Notes: generated by a model not told the origin, from the sequence alone. A DNA stretch of 64,000 nt from CAIWHR01 sp963734055 (GCA_963734055.1 CAVTFQ010000007.1:372001-436000), one strand, 5' to 3'. Positions 9,312 to 18,133 are shown, counted from the first letter of the stretch. Program-made: numbers and translations.

Positions 9312-9706
9312 CGGCACCCACAGCGCGAGCAGCCCCGGCGCAAACTCCGCGACGTCGGCGCGCGCGAGCGCGTACGTGCCTTTTTTCGCCTGTCGCCGCC
9401 CACGCGTGATCAACTGGGCGAGGTTGCCGTAGCTCGCGCGGTCGGTCGCGAGCAGCACGAGCTTCACGCCGTCGACGAGGGTGAACTCGCTGCCGATGAC
9501 GAGCGGAAGGCGCGCGTCCTTCGCCGCCAAATGCGCGCGGGCCGCGCCGGCGACCGAGCACTCGTCGGTGATCGCGAGCGCGGTGTAGCCCAGCGCGCGT
9601 GCGCGCTCGACAAGCTCCTCGGGATGCGACGCGCCGCGCAGGAACGAGAAGTTCGACACGCAGTGCAGCTCGGCATAGGCGGGAAGCATGGCGGCGGGAC
9701 CCGGTA

Positions 9707-9724
9707 ACCGTATAAATATACGGT
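9707..9724. promoter_or_regulatory. Candidate LexA operator upstream of dnaE2
   Basis: ACCGTATAAATATACGGT: perfect 8-bp arms (ACCGTATA/TATACGGT) around AA, ending 17 nt before the dnaE2 ATG. A near copy (15 of 18 identical) lies 18 nt before lexA. Sharing by lexA and a known LexA-controlled gene supports a LexA box; it does not resemble the E. coli CTGT-N8-ACAG box. Confidence 0.75.
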
Positions 9725-9852
9725 AATCGGCGGCGGCCGGCGATGCCGTTATTTTGGCATTTGATATCAACGACTTCGGGAAGCCGCCGCGCCGCCCGGT
9801 GGGGACACGGTAAGATGCCGGCCTTTCCAGCAGCACCTCCCGCCGACTCTCG

Positions 9853-11547
9853 ATGCCCGCAATGCCCACGATCGCCTTCGACCGCTTCTATCGCTACGCC
9901 GAGCTCACCGCGCTTCTCAACGCCTTCGTTGCCGAGCATCCGAAGCTCGTCGCGCTCGAATCGATCGGCAAGAGCTACGAAGGGCGCGATATCTGGGTCG
10001 TCACGGTCACCAACACCGCGACGGGGCCTGCCGCCGAGAAGCCCGCGTTCTGGGTCGACGGCAACATCCATGCGACGGAGGTCGCGGCGTCGGCCGCGAC
10101 GCTCTACTTCCTGCACACGCTCGTCACGCAATACGGCAAGGATGCCGACGTGACGCGCGCGATCGACACGCGCGCGTTCTACCTCTGTCCGCGGATCAAT
10201 CCGGACGGGGCCGAATGGGCGCTCGCCGACAAGCCGAAGTGGATCCGCTCGAGCACGCGGCCGTACCCGCACGACGAGGAGGAGATCGAAGGCCTGACCG
10301 TCGAGGACATCGACGGCGACGGCCGCATCCTCCAGATGCGCCTGCGCGATCCCAACGGCCTCTGGAAGGACCATCCGCAGCAGCCCGGCCTCATGGTCCG
10401 CCGCGACCCGATCGAGACCGGCGGCACGTACTACCGCGTCCTGCCCGAAGGCACGGTCGAAGACTGGGACGGCTACACGCTGCGGATGAAGAAGGCGAAG
10501 CAGGGGCTCGACCTCAACCGCAACTTTCCCGCGAGCTGGCGACAGGAGTTCGAGCAGCTGGGCGCGGGGCCGTACCCCGCGTCGGAGTCCGAGGTGCGCG
10601 CGCTCGTCGCGTTCATCACGAGCCATCCCAACATCACGGGAGCGACGACGTTCCACACGTGGAGCGGCGTGCTGCTGCGACCGTTCGAGCATTCGCCCGA
10701 CGACGAGATGCACGCCGAGGATCTGTGGTTCTACAAGAAGACGGGCGAGAAGGGCCACGAGCTCACGGGCTATCCCGCGATCTCCGTCTATCACGAGTTC
10801 CGCTATCACCCGAAGTCGGTGATCGCCGGGACTTTCGACTGGCTCTACGAGCACCTCGGGATGTACACGTGGGTCGTCGAGATCTGGAGCCCGATGCGCG
10901 AGGCGGGGATCGAGAAGTACCTGTACATCGACTGGTTCCGCGATCATCCGATCGACGACGACCTCAAGCTCTACGCCTGGAACCGCGACCAGCTCGGCGG
11001 TCTCGCTCATGTCGCGTGGAAGCCGTTCGACCATCCGCAGCTCGGACCGGTCGAGATCGGCGGCTGGAACCGGTTTCACGCGTTCTCGAATCCGCCGCCT
11101 TCGTTCCTCGAGCGCGAGCTCGCGCGGTTCCCGAAATGGATGCTGTGGCAGGCGCTGACCTCGCCCAGGATGGAGCTGGTCGCAGCCGAGTGCGACGCGC
11201 TGTCAGGCGACAGCTGGCGCGTGCGGCTCGTCGTCCAGAACACGGGCTGGCTGCCGAGCTACGTGTCGAAGCGCGCGCTCGAGCGGAAGGTCGTGCGGGG
11301 CGTCGTCGCCGAGATCGCGCTGCCCGACGGGGGCAAGCTCCTGCACGGGAAGCGCCGCGAGCAGCTCGGTCAGCTCGAGGGCAAGGCGTACAAGCACACC
11401 GGCGTCTCGTTCTGGCCGGACTACAACATCACCGACGACCGGATCAAGGTCGAGTGGGTCGTCCGCGCGAAGAAGGGGGAGCGGGTCGAGCTCGTCGCGC
11501 GGCACGAGAAGGCGGGCGTCGTGCGGGCGAGCGTGACGCTCGACTGA
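9853..11547 (+). CDS. M14 family zinc carboxypeptidase
   Basis: A 564-residue protein. The M14 zinc site is visible: H73 and E76 in GNIHATE and the later His in TTFHTW; the catalytic Glu is probably that of WVVEIWSP. The N-terminal stretch RFYRYAELTALLNAF...GKSYEGRDIWVV is the usual M14 lead-in. A C-terminal region of about 150 residues beyond the peptidase fold looks beta-rich. No signal peptide is seen, so a cytoplasmic peptidase or amidase is likely. A second ATG at 9862 is an alternative start. It is divergent from dnaE2 across about 160 nt carrying the LexA box, but nothing ties it to the SOS response. Confidence 0.85.
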   Translation: MPAMPTIAFDRFYRYAELTALLNAFVAEHPKLVALESIGKSYEGRDIWVVTVTNTATGPAAEKPAFWVDGNIHATEVAASAATLYFLHTLVTQYGKDADVTRAIDTRAFYLCPRINPDGAEWALADKPKWIRSSTRPYPHDEEEIEGLTVEDIDGDGRILQMRLRDPNGLWKDHPQQPGLMVRRDPIETGGTYYRVLPEGTVEDWDGYTLRMKKAKQGLDLNRNFPASWRQEFEQLGAGPYPASESEVRALVAFITSHPNITGATTFHTWSGVLLRPFEHSPDDEMHAEDLWFYKKTGEKGHELTGYPAISVYHEFRYHPKSVIAGTFDWLYEHLGMYTWVVEIWSPMREAGIEKYLYIDWFRDHPIDDDLKLYAWNRDQLGGLAHVAWKPFDHPQLGPVEIGGWNRFHAFSNPPPSFLERELARFPKWMLWQALTSPRMELVAAECDALSGDSWRVRLVVQNTGWLPSYVSKRALERKVVRGVVAEIALPDGGKLLHGKRREQLGQLEGKAYKHTGVSFWPDYNITDDRIKVEWVVRAKKGERVELVARHEKAGVVRASVTLD

Positions 11548-11567
11548 CAGGCTGCGGGAGCTTCTCG

Positions 11568-11672
11568 ATGGCCAAGGTCCCCGGCGCGGGCGGCGTGTTC
11601 TTCAAGTCGCCGGATCCGGCGAAGCTCGAGCTGTGGCAGCCGAAGGTCGCTCCGGCGGCAGCGCCCGCGTGA
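11568..11672 (+). pseudogene. Truncated VOC/glyoxalase N-terminus
   Basis: A 34-codon frame whose start, MAKVPGAGGVFFKSPDPAKL, looks like the first beta strand of small VOC-fold proteins, but it then runs into QPKVAPAAAPA and a stop where about 90 more residues would be expected. It is probably the stub of a deleted glyoxalase-like gene. Its TGA overlaps the likely GTG start of the MFS gene (GTGA), so it may still serve as a leader peptide. Confidence 0.4.
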
Positions 11673-12880
11673 CCGAGCGTGCGCGACGCGGTATCGCCGC
11701 CATCCCTCGCGGCGTGTGGGTGCTGGGCGCCGTCAGCCTGTGCATGGACGTCTCGTCCGAGCTGATCCATTCGCTGCTTCCGCTCTACCTGGCCGCCGTG
11801 CTCGGCGCGAGCACGCTGACGATCGGCGTCATCGAAGGCGTCGCCGAAGCGACGGCCTTGATCGTCAAGGTGTTCTCGGGCGTGCTGTCGGACGTGTTCC
11901 AGCGCCGCAAGCCGCTCCTCGTCGCCGGGTACGGCCTCGCCGCCCTCACCAAACTCGCGTTCCCGCTTGCGCCGTCGCTCGCGTGGATCGTCGGCGCGCG
12001 CTTCGCGGACCGCGTCGGCAAGGGAATTCGCGGCGCGCCGCGCGACGCGCTGATCGCCGACCTCACGCCCGAGGCCGTCCGCGGCGCGAGCTTCGGGCTG
12101 CGCCAGGCACTCGACACGGTCGGCGCCGTCGGCGGTCCGTTGCTCGCGATCGTCGCGATGGCCGCCTTCGCGGGTGACTTCCAGGCGACCTTCTGGGTCG
12201 CGGTCGTTCCCGCCTTCCTCGCGGTCGCGCTGCTGGTGGCCGGTGTGTCCGAGCCCGAGCGCGCCGGCGGCCCGGCGAACGGCGAGACGCAACGCCTGCG
12301 GCTCGCGGACGTGAAGCGTCTCGGCCGCACGTATGCGATCGTCGTCGCCATCGCAGCGGTGCTCACGCTCGCCCGTTTTTCGGAAGCGTTCCTCGTCCTC
12401 CGGGCGCGCGACGTCGGCCTGCCGCTCGGTCAGGTGCCCTGGGTCATCGTCGCGATGTCGGTCGTCTACGCGCTCGCGGCGTATCCCGCCGGCGCGGCCG
12501 CCGACCGGGGCCACGGGCCGCGGCTCCTGTCGGCTGGCCTTATCACGCTCATCGTCGCCGACGTCGTGCTCGCCCGCGCCACGGGCGCAGCCATGGTGCT
12601 CGCCGGCTCGGCGCTCTGGGGATTGCACATGGGGCTGACGCAGGGACTTCTCTCTGCGCTCGTCGCGGGCGCCGCGCCGCCCGACTTGCGCGGCACTGCG
12701 TTCGGCGTATTCAACCTCGTCTGCGGCATCGCGCTGCTTTTCGCCAGCGCGCTCGCCGGGTGGCTGTGGGACGTGGCCGGGCCTGCGACCACGTTCTATG
12801 CCGGTGCCGCCATCACGGTCGTTGCCTGGATCGCGCTGCTGCGGCACGGGCGCAAGGCCGCGCAGCTGAAGGGGACTTAG
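11669..12880 (+). CDS. MFS transporter
   Basis: About 403 residues with roughly twelve hydrophobic segments. Loop 2-3 carries the MFS signature region (GVLSDVFQRRKPLL) and the central loop is charged (EPERAGGPANGETQRLRL). The sequence VWVLGAVSLCMDVSSELIHSLLPLYL is typical of a subfamily of uncharacterised proteobacterial MFS proteins. I place the start at GTG 11669, overlapping the upstream stub's stop; an in-frame start at 11633 would add residues of no MFS character. The substrate cannot be inferred. Confidence 0.85.
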   Translation: MTERARRGIAAIPRGVWVLGAVSLCMDVSSELIHSLLPLYLAAVLGASTLTIGVIEGVAEATALIVKVFSGVLSDVFQRRKPLLVAGYGLAALTKLAFPLAPSLAWIVGARFADRVGKGIRGAPRDALIADLTPEAVRGASFGLRQALDTVGAVGGPLLAIVAMAAFAGDFQATFWVAVVPAFLAVALLVAGVSEPERAGGPANGETQRLRLADVKRLGRTYAIVVAIAAVLTLARFSEAFLVLRARDVGLPLGQVPWVIVAMSVVYALAAYPAGAAADRGHGPRLLSAGLITLIVADVVLARATGAAMVLAGSALWGLHMGLTQGLLSALVAGAAPPDLRGTAFGVFNLVCGIALLFASALAGWLWDVAGPATTFYAGAAITVVAWIALLRHGRKAAQLKGT

Positions 12881-12954
12881 CCCGCGCCAGCGGAAAACCG
12901 CTGTAAGCTCGACCCGCGCGCGGCGACCCATTCGAGCCACCGCGAGCTCTCCCG

Positions 12955-13809
12955 ATGTCGACCTCCGTCCAGCCTTCGCGCGCCGCGCGCGGCGAACTCT
13001 ACTACCGCCACACCCTGCCGGTGCGCGTGATGCACTGGATCAACGTCGCGGCGCTCGCGATCCTGCTCATGAGCGGGCTCAACATCTTCGATGCGCACTC
13101 GGCGCTCTACTGGGGCAAGTCGTCCTACACCGGCCACGGGCCGATCTTCCAAATCGGGGCGCGGATGACTCCCGATGGCGGCCTCCGGGGCGTCACCCGG
13201 GTCGGCAGCGCCGAGTTCGACACGACGGGCGTGCTCGGTGCTTCGAACGACCGCGATGGCGGGCTCGCCCCTCGTGCGTTTCCTTGGTGGGCGACGATCC
13301 CCGACTACCGCTGGCTGTCGATGGCGCGCTCGTGGCATTTCTTCTTCGCGTGGATTCTCGTGCTGAACGGGCTTGCGTACCTCGCGTGGTCGCTCGGCAG
13401 CCGCCATCTCGCGCGCGACCTCGCGCCGGACCGCACCGATCTTCGTTCGATCCCGGAGTCGATCCGCGACCACCTGCGTTTCCGGCATCCGGCGGGCGAG
13501 GCGGCGAAGCGGTACAACGTCCTGCAGAAGATCGCCTACCTCGGCATCGTCTTCGTCGTGCTGCCGCTCGTGATCCTGATGGGCATCGCGATGTCGCCGT
13601 GGGCGGACACGGTCTGGCCCGGGTGGGTCGATCTCCTCGGCGGTCGCCAGTCGGCGCGGACCCTGCATTTCATCGGGGCGTGGCTGCTGGTTGCCTTCGT
13701 GGCGATCCACGTGTTCGAGGTCATCGTGAGCGGACTGTGGAACCACCTGCGCTCGATGATCACCGGCCGCTACCGCGTGCCACCGGAGCCGTCGCATGAA
13801 GCTCGTTGA
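12955..13809 (+). CDS. Cytochrome b561-type membrane subunit
   Basis: A 284-residue protein with four main hydrophobic segments (about 25-45, 125-145, 190-210 and 240-260). It has the b561 pattern of helix histidines: H28 in RVMHWIN, His in ARSWHFFFAW, and His in ARTLHFIGAW and FVAIHVFEV, expected to bind two b-type hemes. A periplasmic insertion of about 70 residues lies between helices one and two. Its 3' end overlaps the molybdopterin oxidoreductase gene by 14 nt, so this is very likely the quinone-linked membrane partner of that enzyme. Confidence 0.85.
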   Translation: MSTSVQPSRAARGELYYRHTLPVRVMHWINVAALAILLMSGLNIFDAHSALYWGKSSYTGHGPIFQIGARMTPDGGLRGVTRVGSAEFDTTGVLGASNDRDGGLAPRAFPWWATIPDYRWLSMARSWHFFFAWILVLNGLAYLAWSLGSRHLARDLAPDRTDLRSIPESIRDHLRFRHPAGEAAKRYNVLQKIAYLGIVFVVLPLVILMGIAMSPWADTVWPGWVDLLGGRQSARTLHFIGAWLLVAFVAIHVFEVIVSGLWNHLRSMITGRYRVPPEPSHEAR

Positions 13810-14569
13810 AACGCGGCGGCGGCGCTTTCTCGTACGCGCGCTCGCGGCGCTCGGCGCGGTCCCGCTCGCCGCATGCCAGCGGCTCTCGACGAGCGAGTGG
13901 TTCCCGCAGATCCTGGGCGTCGGCGAAACCGCGAGCAGCGCCGCGCTGCACTTCGTGGCGGGACGCAAGGCGATGGCGCAGGAATTCGCCGCGGCGGACC
14001 TCTCGCCGTCCTTCCGCAGCAACGGCACCGCCGAGCCCGACAGCGACGCCTATCGAGCCCTGGTGGCAGGGGGCTTCGCGGACTACCGGCTCGCCGTCGA
14101 CGGTCTCGTCGAGCGTCCGCTGCAGCTTTCCCTCCCCGAGCTCAGGGCGCTGCCTTCGCGCACGCAGATCACGCGGCACGACTGCGTCGAGGGCTGGAGC
14201 GCGATCGGCAAGTGGAAGGGCACGCGGCTCGCCGCATTGCTCGACGCGGTGCGGCCGAGGGTCGACGCTCGTTACGTCGTGTTCCATTGCGCCGACCCGA
14301 TGGCGCGCGACGGCACCGATCCCTACTACGAGAGCATCGATCTCGACGACGCGTACCACGCGCAGACGATACTCGCCTGGGAGCTGAACGACGCCCCGCT
14401 GCCCGTGAAGAACGGCGCGCCGCTCAGGCTCCGCGTCGAGCGGCAGTTGGGCTACAAGCACGCGAAGTACGTCATGCGCGTCGAGCTGGTCGCGAGCTTT
14501 GCGCAGATCGCCGGGGGGAAGGGCGGCTACTGGGAGGACCGGGGCTACCAGTGGTTCGCGGGCATCTGA
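13796..14569 (+). CDS. Molybdopterin-dependent oxidoreductase, sulfite-oxidase fold, Tat lipoprotein-like
   Basis: A 257-residue protein. The N-terminus has consecutive arginines (RRRRFLVRAL) followed by a hydrophobic stretch and a lipobox-like LAAC (C27), suggesting Tat export and possibly lipid anchoring. The Mo-ligand cysteine is C130 in TRHDCVEGW, followed by KWKGTRLAALLD, as in sulfite-oxidase-fold enzymes such as MsrP. The later PYYESIDL and GAPLRLRVERQLGYKHAKYV segments are family motifs. With the overlapping b561 gene upstream it forms a two-component periplasmic oxidoreductase drawing electrons from, or delivering them to, quinones. The substrate is unknown; sulfoxide or methionine sulfoxide is one possibility. 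Confidence 0.85.
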   Translation: MKLVETRRRRFLVRALAALGAVPLAACQRLSTSEWFPQILGVGETASSAALHFVAGRKAMAQEFAAADLSPSFRSNGTAEPDSDAYRALVAGGFADYRLAVDGLVERPLQLSLPELRALPSRTQITRHDCVEGWSAIGKWKGTRLAALLDAVRPRVDARYVVFHCADPMARDGTDPYYESIDLDDAYHAQTILAWELNDAPLPVKNGAPLRLRVERQLGYKHAKYVMRVELVASFAQIAGGKGGYWEDRGYQWFAGI

Positions 14570-14670
14570 AGACCGCGCCGCCGGCGAAGTGTCGGCTCCG
14601 TTTACGGTCACCGCGGCGAGGGCCGCGGCGGCAGATGCCAAGCTGCTGAAAAGACTCGACTCGCTGCCGC

Positions 14671-14686
14671 TGACACGCGTCTTGCT
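14671..14686 (+). promoter_or_regulatory. Possible sigma-54 promoter of the PEP-CTERM gene
   Basis: TGACACG, 4 nt, TTGCT matches the sigma-54 -24/-12 pattern (TGGCACG-N4-TTGCW) except for one base in the -24 GG. It lies about 73 nt before the ATG of the CHRD PEP-CTERM gene. Sigma-54 with PrsK/PrsR-type regulators is known for PEP-CTERM regulons. The mismatch in a key position keeps this tentative. Confidence 0.3.
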
Positions 14687-14758
14687 TGCTGCCGCCTTCG
14701 CGGACGCGTCCGGCGGCAGTGCATGCGCGCTCCGCGCGTTCCCTTTCCGGAGCCTTCC

Positions 14759-15346
14759 ATGAAGCGTCTCGCCAGCCTCCTTCTTCTCACGACCGCGTGG
14801 TTCCTGGCCGCGTCGGTCGCGAGCGCAACGCCGATCACGTTCCTCGCCGTCCTGGACGGTTCGAGCGAGAGCCCGCCCACCGGTTCACCCGGCACCGGGT
14901 TCGCGGTCGTGATCATCGACCCGGATGCGCATACGTTGAGCGTTCACGTGTCGTTCAGCGGTCTGATCGGGCTCACGACGGCGTCCCACATTCATTGCTG
15001 CACCGCGGTGCCTGACACGGGAACCGCAGGAGTCGCGACGGCGGTCCCGACGTTCCCGGGCTTCCCGCTCGGCGTGACGAGCGGCAGCTACGATCGCACG
15101 TTCGACACGTTGGACGATGCGACGTGGAATCCCGCCTTCGAGGCGGCTCACGGTGGCACGGCGGCAGGCGCGGAGACGGATTTCTTTGCGGCAATGATGG
15201 CGGGACGAACCTATCTCAACATCCACACGGACTTCAAACCCGGCGGCGAGATCCGCGGCTTCCTGGCACCCGAGCCGGGATCGCTTGCGCTCGTGGGGGT
15301 GGCGCTCGCGGGTCTTGGCTTCACCGGCCGCGCGCGCAGGCGCTGA
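14759..15346 (+). CDS. CHRD-domain protein with PEP-CTERM sorting signal
   Basis: A 195-residue exported protein. The start is the ATG at 14759 (GGAG 6 nt upstream), giving a signal peptide ending near VASA. The body is a CHRD domain (FLAVLDGSSESPPTGSPGTG near the start, ASHIHCC in the middle, YLNIHTDFKPGGEIRGFL at the end). The tail is a PEP-CTERM signal: PEPG, a hydrophobic helix and RARRR. Exosortase/PEP-CTERM proteins are trafficked to the envelope of exopolysaccharide producers; no exosortase gene is in the window. A second CHRD protein without PEP-CTERM lies at 25194. Confidence 0.9.
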   Translation: MKRLASLLLLTTAWFLAASVASATPITFLAVLDGSSESPPTGSPGTGFAVVIIDPDAHTLSVHVSFSGLIGLTTASHIHCCTAVPDTGTAGVATAVPTFPGFPLGVTSGSYDRTFDTLDDATWNPAFEAAHGGTAAGAETDFFAAMMAGRTYLNIHTDFKPGGEIRGFLAPEPGSLALVGVALAGLGFTGRARRR

Positions 15347-15353
15347 GCGCGTC

Positions 15354-15384
15354 GGGCTCCGGCTCCGGCGGGGAGCCGGGGCCC
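15354..15384. terminator. Hairpin between convergent genes
   Basis: A strong GC-rich inverted repeat (core CCGGCTCC/GGAGCCGG, extended by GGG/CCC) lies 8 nt after the CHRD stop and before the beta-helix gene stop on the other strand. No T-run follows on either side, so it may block transcription or protect transcript ends in both directions rather than act as a classical terminator. Confidence 0.35.
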
Positions 15385-15446
15385 GTGGCGGGGACGAGAT
15401 CGGGTCGCGTCGCCGTTGCGAGCGCCGCGACACCGGCACCCTCGCG

Positions 15447-16409
15447 CTAGATCTGTCCGCCGTCGAAGCTTCCGCCCATGTGCGTGGGCGTCGTACCGAT
15501 GACCAGGTTGCCCGTGATCCGGCTCGTGCCGAACGTCAGCGTCGCGCCGCTGAAGCCGGTCGCGTTGAACGCGATGTCGGTGTCGGAAAACCGCAACAGC
15601 GAGCTCCCGGTCGTGAGCAGGGCCACCCCGCCGTTGCTGCTGACCATGCTGCGATTGACGTTGACGGTGGTGGCGCCGACCGTGGCCGTCGCTTCGACGC
15701 CCGAGCTCACGTTGTTCGAGCTCGCGCTGTTGTTGATCATCGCGCGCGGTCCGTTGTTGAACACCATGCCCGAGCCGTTGCCCTCGGCGATGACGTGATC
15801 GAGCGCGACGTCGATGCGGGTCGACCCGCTCGCAGGCGACACGACGACGCCGGCGATCGCGTTGTTGCGCAGCGTCGTGTGCGAGACGTTGAGCCGGCCG
15901 CCGGCTGTCCGCTGGTCGAAGATTCCGCGCTGGCTGAAGTCGGAGATCATCACGTCCTCGATGTAGACCATGTCGGCCTGGTCGATCCGGATGCCGTTGA
16001 TGCCCGTCTGCACGCCGATGCTGCCCGCCGCGCCGGTGCCGTTGACGTTGAGGTTGCGGATCCGCACGGTTCGCAGCGGGTCGTTCGGGTTGGGCGAGAT
16101 GTTGACGATGATCCCGTTGGTCCCGCTCGCGAGGATGCTTGCGTAGACCTCGTGGCAGTCGATGGTGATCGATTTGGTGATGGTCACCGCGCCGAAGCCG
16201 CCGGGATCGAGGCAGTTGATCTCGCCATTGATGAAGGTCTTGCTGATGGCGCCGGCGAAGGTCTTGCAGGGCGCGGTGCGGCTGCACGGATTCGCGTCGT
16301 CTCCGACGCCCGAGACCCAGGTGCGCACGGCCTGGGCGTCAGCGGGCGCGCCGTGCGCCAGCAGCGCCAGCATCGCGGCGGTTGTACAGGACAATAGTAC
16401 GCGTTTCAT
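15447..16409 (-). CDS. Secreted right-handed parallel beta-helix protein
   Basis: A 320-residue protein with a signal peptide (MKRVLLSCTTAAMLALLAHG, ending near ADAQA). The mature part begins VRTWVSGVGDDANPCSRTAPCKTFAGAI, a common opening of secreted pectate-lyase-like proteins, and continues in short repeats rich in N, G, S, V and I (VRIRNLNVNG, GIRIDQADMVYIEDV, LNVSHTTLRNNAIAGVVV) expected to form beta-helix coils. No catalytic residues can be assigned. GGGAG lies about 10 nt upstream of the ATG at 16409. It is monocistronic and convergent with the CHRD gene. Confidence 0.85.
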   Translation of the reverse strand: MKRVLLSCTTAAMLALLAHGAPADAQAVRTWVSGVGDDANPCSRTAPCKTFAGAISKTFINGEINCLDPGGFGAVTITKSITIDCHEVYASILASGTNGIIVNISPNPNDPLRTVRIRNLNVNGTGAAGSIGVQTGINGIRIDQADMVYIEDVMISDFSQRGIFDQRTAGGRLNVSHTTLRNNAIAGVVVSPASGSTRIDVALDHVIAEGNGSGMVFNNGPRAMINNSASSNNVSSGVEATATVGATTVNVNRSMVSSNGGVALLTTGSSLLRFSDTDIAFNATGFSGATLTFGTSRITGNLVIGTTPTHMGGSFDGGQI

Positions 16410-16564
16410 GAGGGTTTCTCCCTGAGGGTGGGCTTCCGAAGTGGCGAGGGCGAGGCGTCGTGATGGCGACGCCTTTGGCGAAGCCCAATGACGATAGCAT
16501 CGCATCGCGGGCGCAGGCCGCCCTGCATCGGCTCGCCGCGCGCTCTCGTCGGCTTTGCGTTGAG

Positions 16565-16584
16565 CTCGTTCTGTAGTGAACGAG
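16565..16584 (-). terminator. Weak hairpin after imuB
   Basis: CTCGTTC and GAACGAG form a 7-bp stem with a 6-nt loop 17 nt beyond the imuB stop in the direction of transcription. No clear T-run follows. It could end the imuB transcript; support is only positional. Confidence 0.25.
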
Positions 16585-16600
16585 ACGACGCTCGATGAGG

Positions 16601-18133
16601 CTAGGCGAAGAACCCGTGCATGAACCACTCGCCGTCGTCGACGCCGTGGCGGTGGTCGCGGTAGATCCAGACGATTTCCCCGCGCGGCGTCTCGGCGACG
16701 AAGTAGTCGCGGCGCACGTCGGCGCCGTCCCACCAGCCCGATTCGATCCGCTCGGGGCCCTCGCGAAGCACCCACGGCTGCGCTTCGACGAGCTCGCCGA
16801 GCGGCGCGGGCTCGGAGAGCAGCCATACGGGACGGGGCGGAAAAGTAGGGTCAGACCCGACTTTTCTTCTCCCCGGGCCGTTGCGAGAGGCATCGTCCGA
16901 AAAGTCGAGTCTGACCCTACTTTCGCTTGCCCGCTCCGGCCGATGCTCGGCGCGCAACACGACCCGCGTCACCGCGCCGTCCCCGAGCCGCGCTCGCAAG
17001 CGATCGATGAGCGGGACGGTCGCCGCGGCTTCGTCGCTCGGCAGGAGGCCGAGGTTGCGGCCTGGGAGCGGGGCAACCTGCACGCTCGCGAGCGCGACGG
17101 CTTCCGCGGGGGCCGGCAGCTCGACCCGCGCGAGCCGCTCGCGCAGCACGGTCGCGAGGTGCTCGGGTTCGCGCGACGGCGCGGCGAGCGCGATGCGGAC
17201 GGTCGTTGCGGGTACGCCCGTCTTTACGCCGACGTAGCGCTCGTGCGCGAGCGCAAGCGCGAGCTCGAGCACGCCGAGGCCGCGACCGGCGAGCCAGCCC
17301 GCGAGCTCGCGGACGAGCCGGTTCGCCGCAAAGACGAGCGCCTCGACGTCTGCGACCGGTGCCGGCAGCTCGAGCCGTCCTTCGTAGCGGGGCGGGGACA
17401 CGAACGGCGGGCGCGGATCGGGAACGAGCCCGCGCGCGCGATCGAGCAGCGCGACGAAACCGGCGCCGACGCGCCGCGCGAGCGGCGCCCGCGGCAGCGC
17501 GCACGCTTCGCCGAACGTGGTGACGCCGGCCGCCGCGAGCGTAGCGACGATGTCCGGATCGACGTCGAGATGCGTGAGCGGGAGTGGCGCCAGCGTCGCG
17601 TGGAGCGCACGGCGCTCGGTCTCGCCGAAACGGTGACCGGCCCCGACGGCGGAAGCGGCAGAACCGGCCGCGCTCGCCCGCGCGAGCATCAGCCCCGCGA
17701 GCGGGGTGGGGGCGAGCGAAAGCCGCGTTGCGTAGCCGAGATCGTGCGTGCCGCGCTCGAGTTCCGCCACGAGCCGTCGCAGGCCGCCGAAGAGCCGCAG
17801 GCTGCCGCCGATTTCGGCCAGCACCGTGTCGGGCGGGGCCAGCGACACCGCCGGCGTGAATTGCGTGGCCCAGCCCGCGACGCTCGCGAGCGCTGCGGCT
17901 TCGAGCGCCGGATCGCGATCTCGAAGCACGATGTCGGGGGCGAGGGCGAGCGACGCGGAGACGAGCTGGCCGGCCACGACGGCCGCGGCGTCGGCGGCGG
18001 GATTCGCGGCGACGATGCGCGGGTAGTGGCCGCCGGTCGTGACGGCGAACGGCTGCGCGGCGTCGCCCGGCGCGAGCGCGCGCGCGAAGACGTCGAGTGG
18101 CAGCGACGGCAGCCGCAGACATGCCCAGAGCAC
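16601..18133 (-). CDS. imuB: ImuB, Y-family polymerase-like mutasome subunit
   Basis: A 510-residue protein. I place the start at GTG 18133, with GGAGG 5 nt upstream, giving LWACLRLPSLPLDVFARA, the usual ImuB opening; the longer open frame upstream belongs to the DinB gene region. ImuB is a catalytically inactive Y-family relative that links ImuA and DnaE2 to the beta clamp in damage-induced mutagenesis. Visible parts are the finger/palm-like region (TPAVSLAPPDTVLAEIGGSLRLFGG), helix-hairpin-helix region (ATLAAAGVTTFGEACALP) and the conserved C-terminus (WWDGADVRRDYFVAE, EIVWIYRD). REPIN C is read in frame and adds about 28 residues at 403-431, before the conserved tail. It lies 11 nt after the DinB-family gene. 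Confidence 0.9.
   Translation of the reverse strand: MLWACLRLPSLPLDVFARALAPGDAAQPFAVTTGGHYPRIVAANPAADAAAVVAGQLVSASLALAPDIVLRDRDPALEAAALASVAGWATQFTPAVSLAPPDTVLAEIGGSLRLFGGLRRLVAELERGTHDLGYATRLSLAPTPLAGLMLARASAAGSAASAVGAGHRFGETERRALHATLAPLPLTHLDVDPDIVATLAAAGVTTFGEACALPRAPLARRVGAGFVALLDRARGLVPDPRPPFVSPPRYEGRLELPAPVADVEALVFAANRLVRELAGWLAGRGLGVLELALALAHERYVGVKTGVPATTVRIALAAPSREPEHLATVLRERLARVELPAPAEAVALASVQVAPLPGRNLGLLPSDEAAATVPLIDRLRARLGDGAVTRVVLRAEHRPERASESRVRLDFSDDASRNGPGRRKVGSDPTFPPRPVWLLSEPAPLGELVEAQPWVLREGPERIESGWWDGADVRRDYFVAETPRGEIVWIYRDHRHGVDDGEWFMHGFFA
16842..16923. repeat. REPIN-like element C, in frame inside imuB
   Basis: Left copy AAAGTAGGGTCAGACCC and right copy GAGTCTGACCCTACTTT; the right copy has one change in its palindrome (GAGTC for GGGTC). 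The spacer is unrelated to those of the other copies. The imuB frame stays open through it, giving an inserted peptide (SRVRLDFS...KVGSDPTF) before the conserved C-terminal part. Confidence 0.85.

Larger units (their letters stand above)
6479..9689 (-). pseudogene. dnaE2: Error-prone DNA polymerase DnaE2 (ImuC), frameshifted by a repeat element
   Basis: Encodes the C-family polymerase of the ImuA-ImuB-DnaE2 translesion mutasome. The start is the ATG at 9689 (MLPAYAELHCVSNFSFLRGA, the PHP-domain start typical of DnaE2). The PHP part reads to LLALWVP at about 9313, then enters REPIN B (9229-9311) and loses frame. The rest of the polymerase (from IARWVAATFPQRAW, including PDIDVDFEHQRREEV and GFGEYGFPESHSASFALLVY) is open from 9283 to a TAG at 6479 in another frame. 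REPIN A (7189-7270) lies in frame further down. With the frameshift the product would be a truncated PHP fragment or a start-less polymerase; a sequencing error or translational slippage cannot be excluded. A LexA-box candidate lies 17 nt upstream of the start. Confidence 0.85.
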
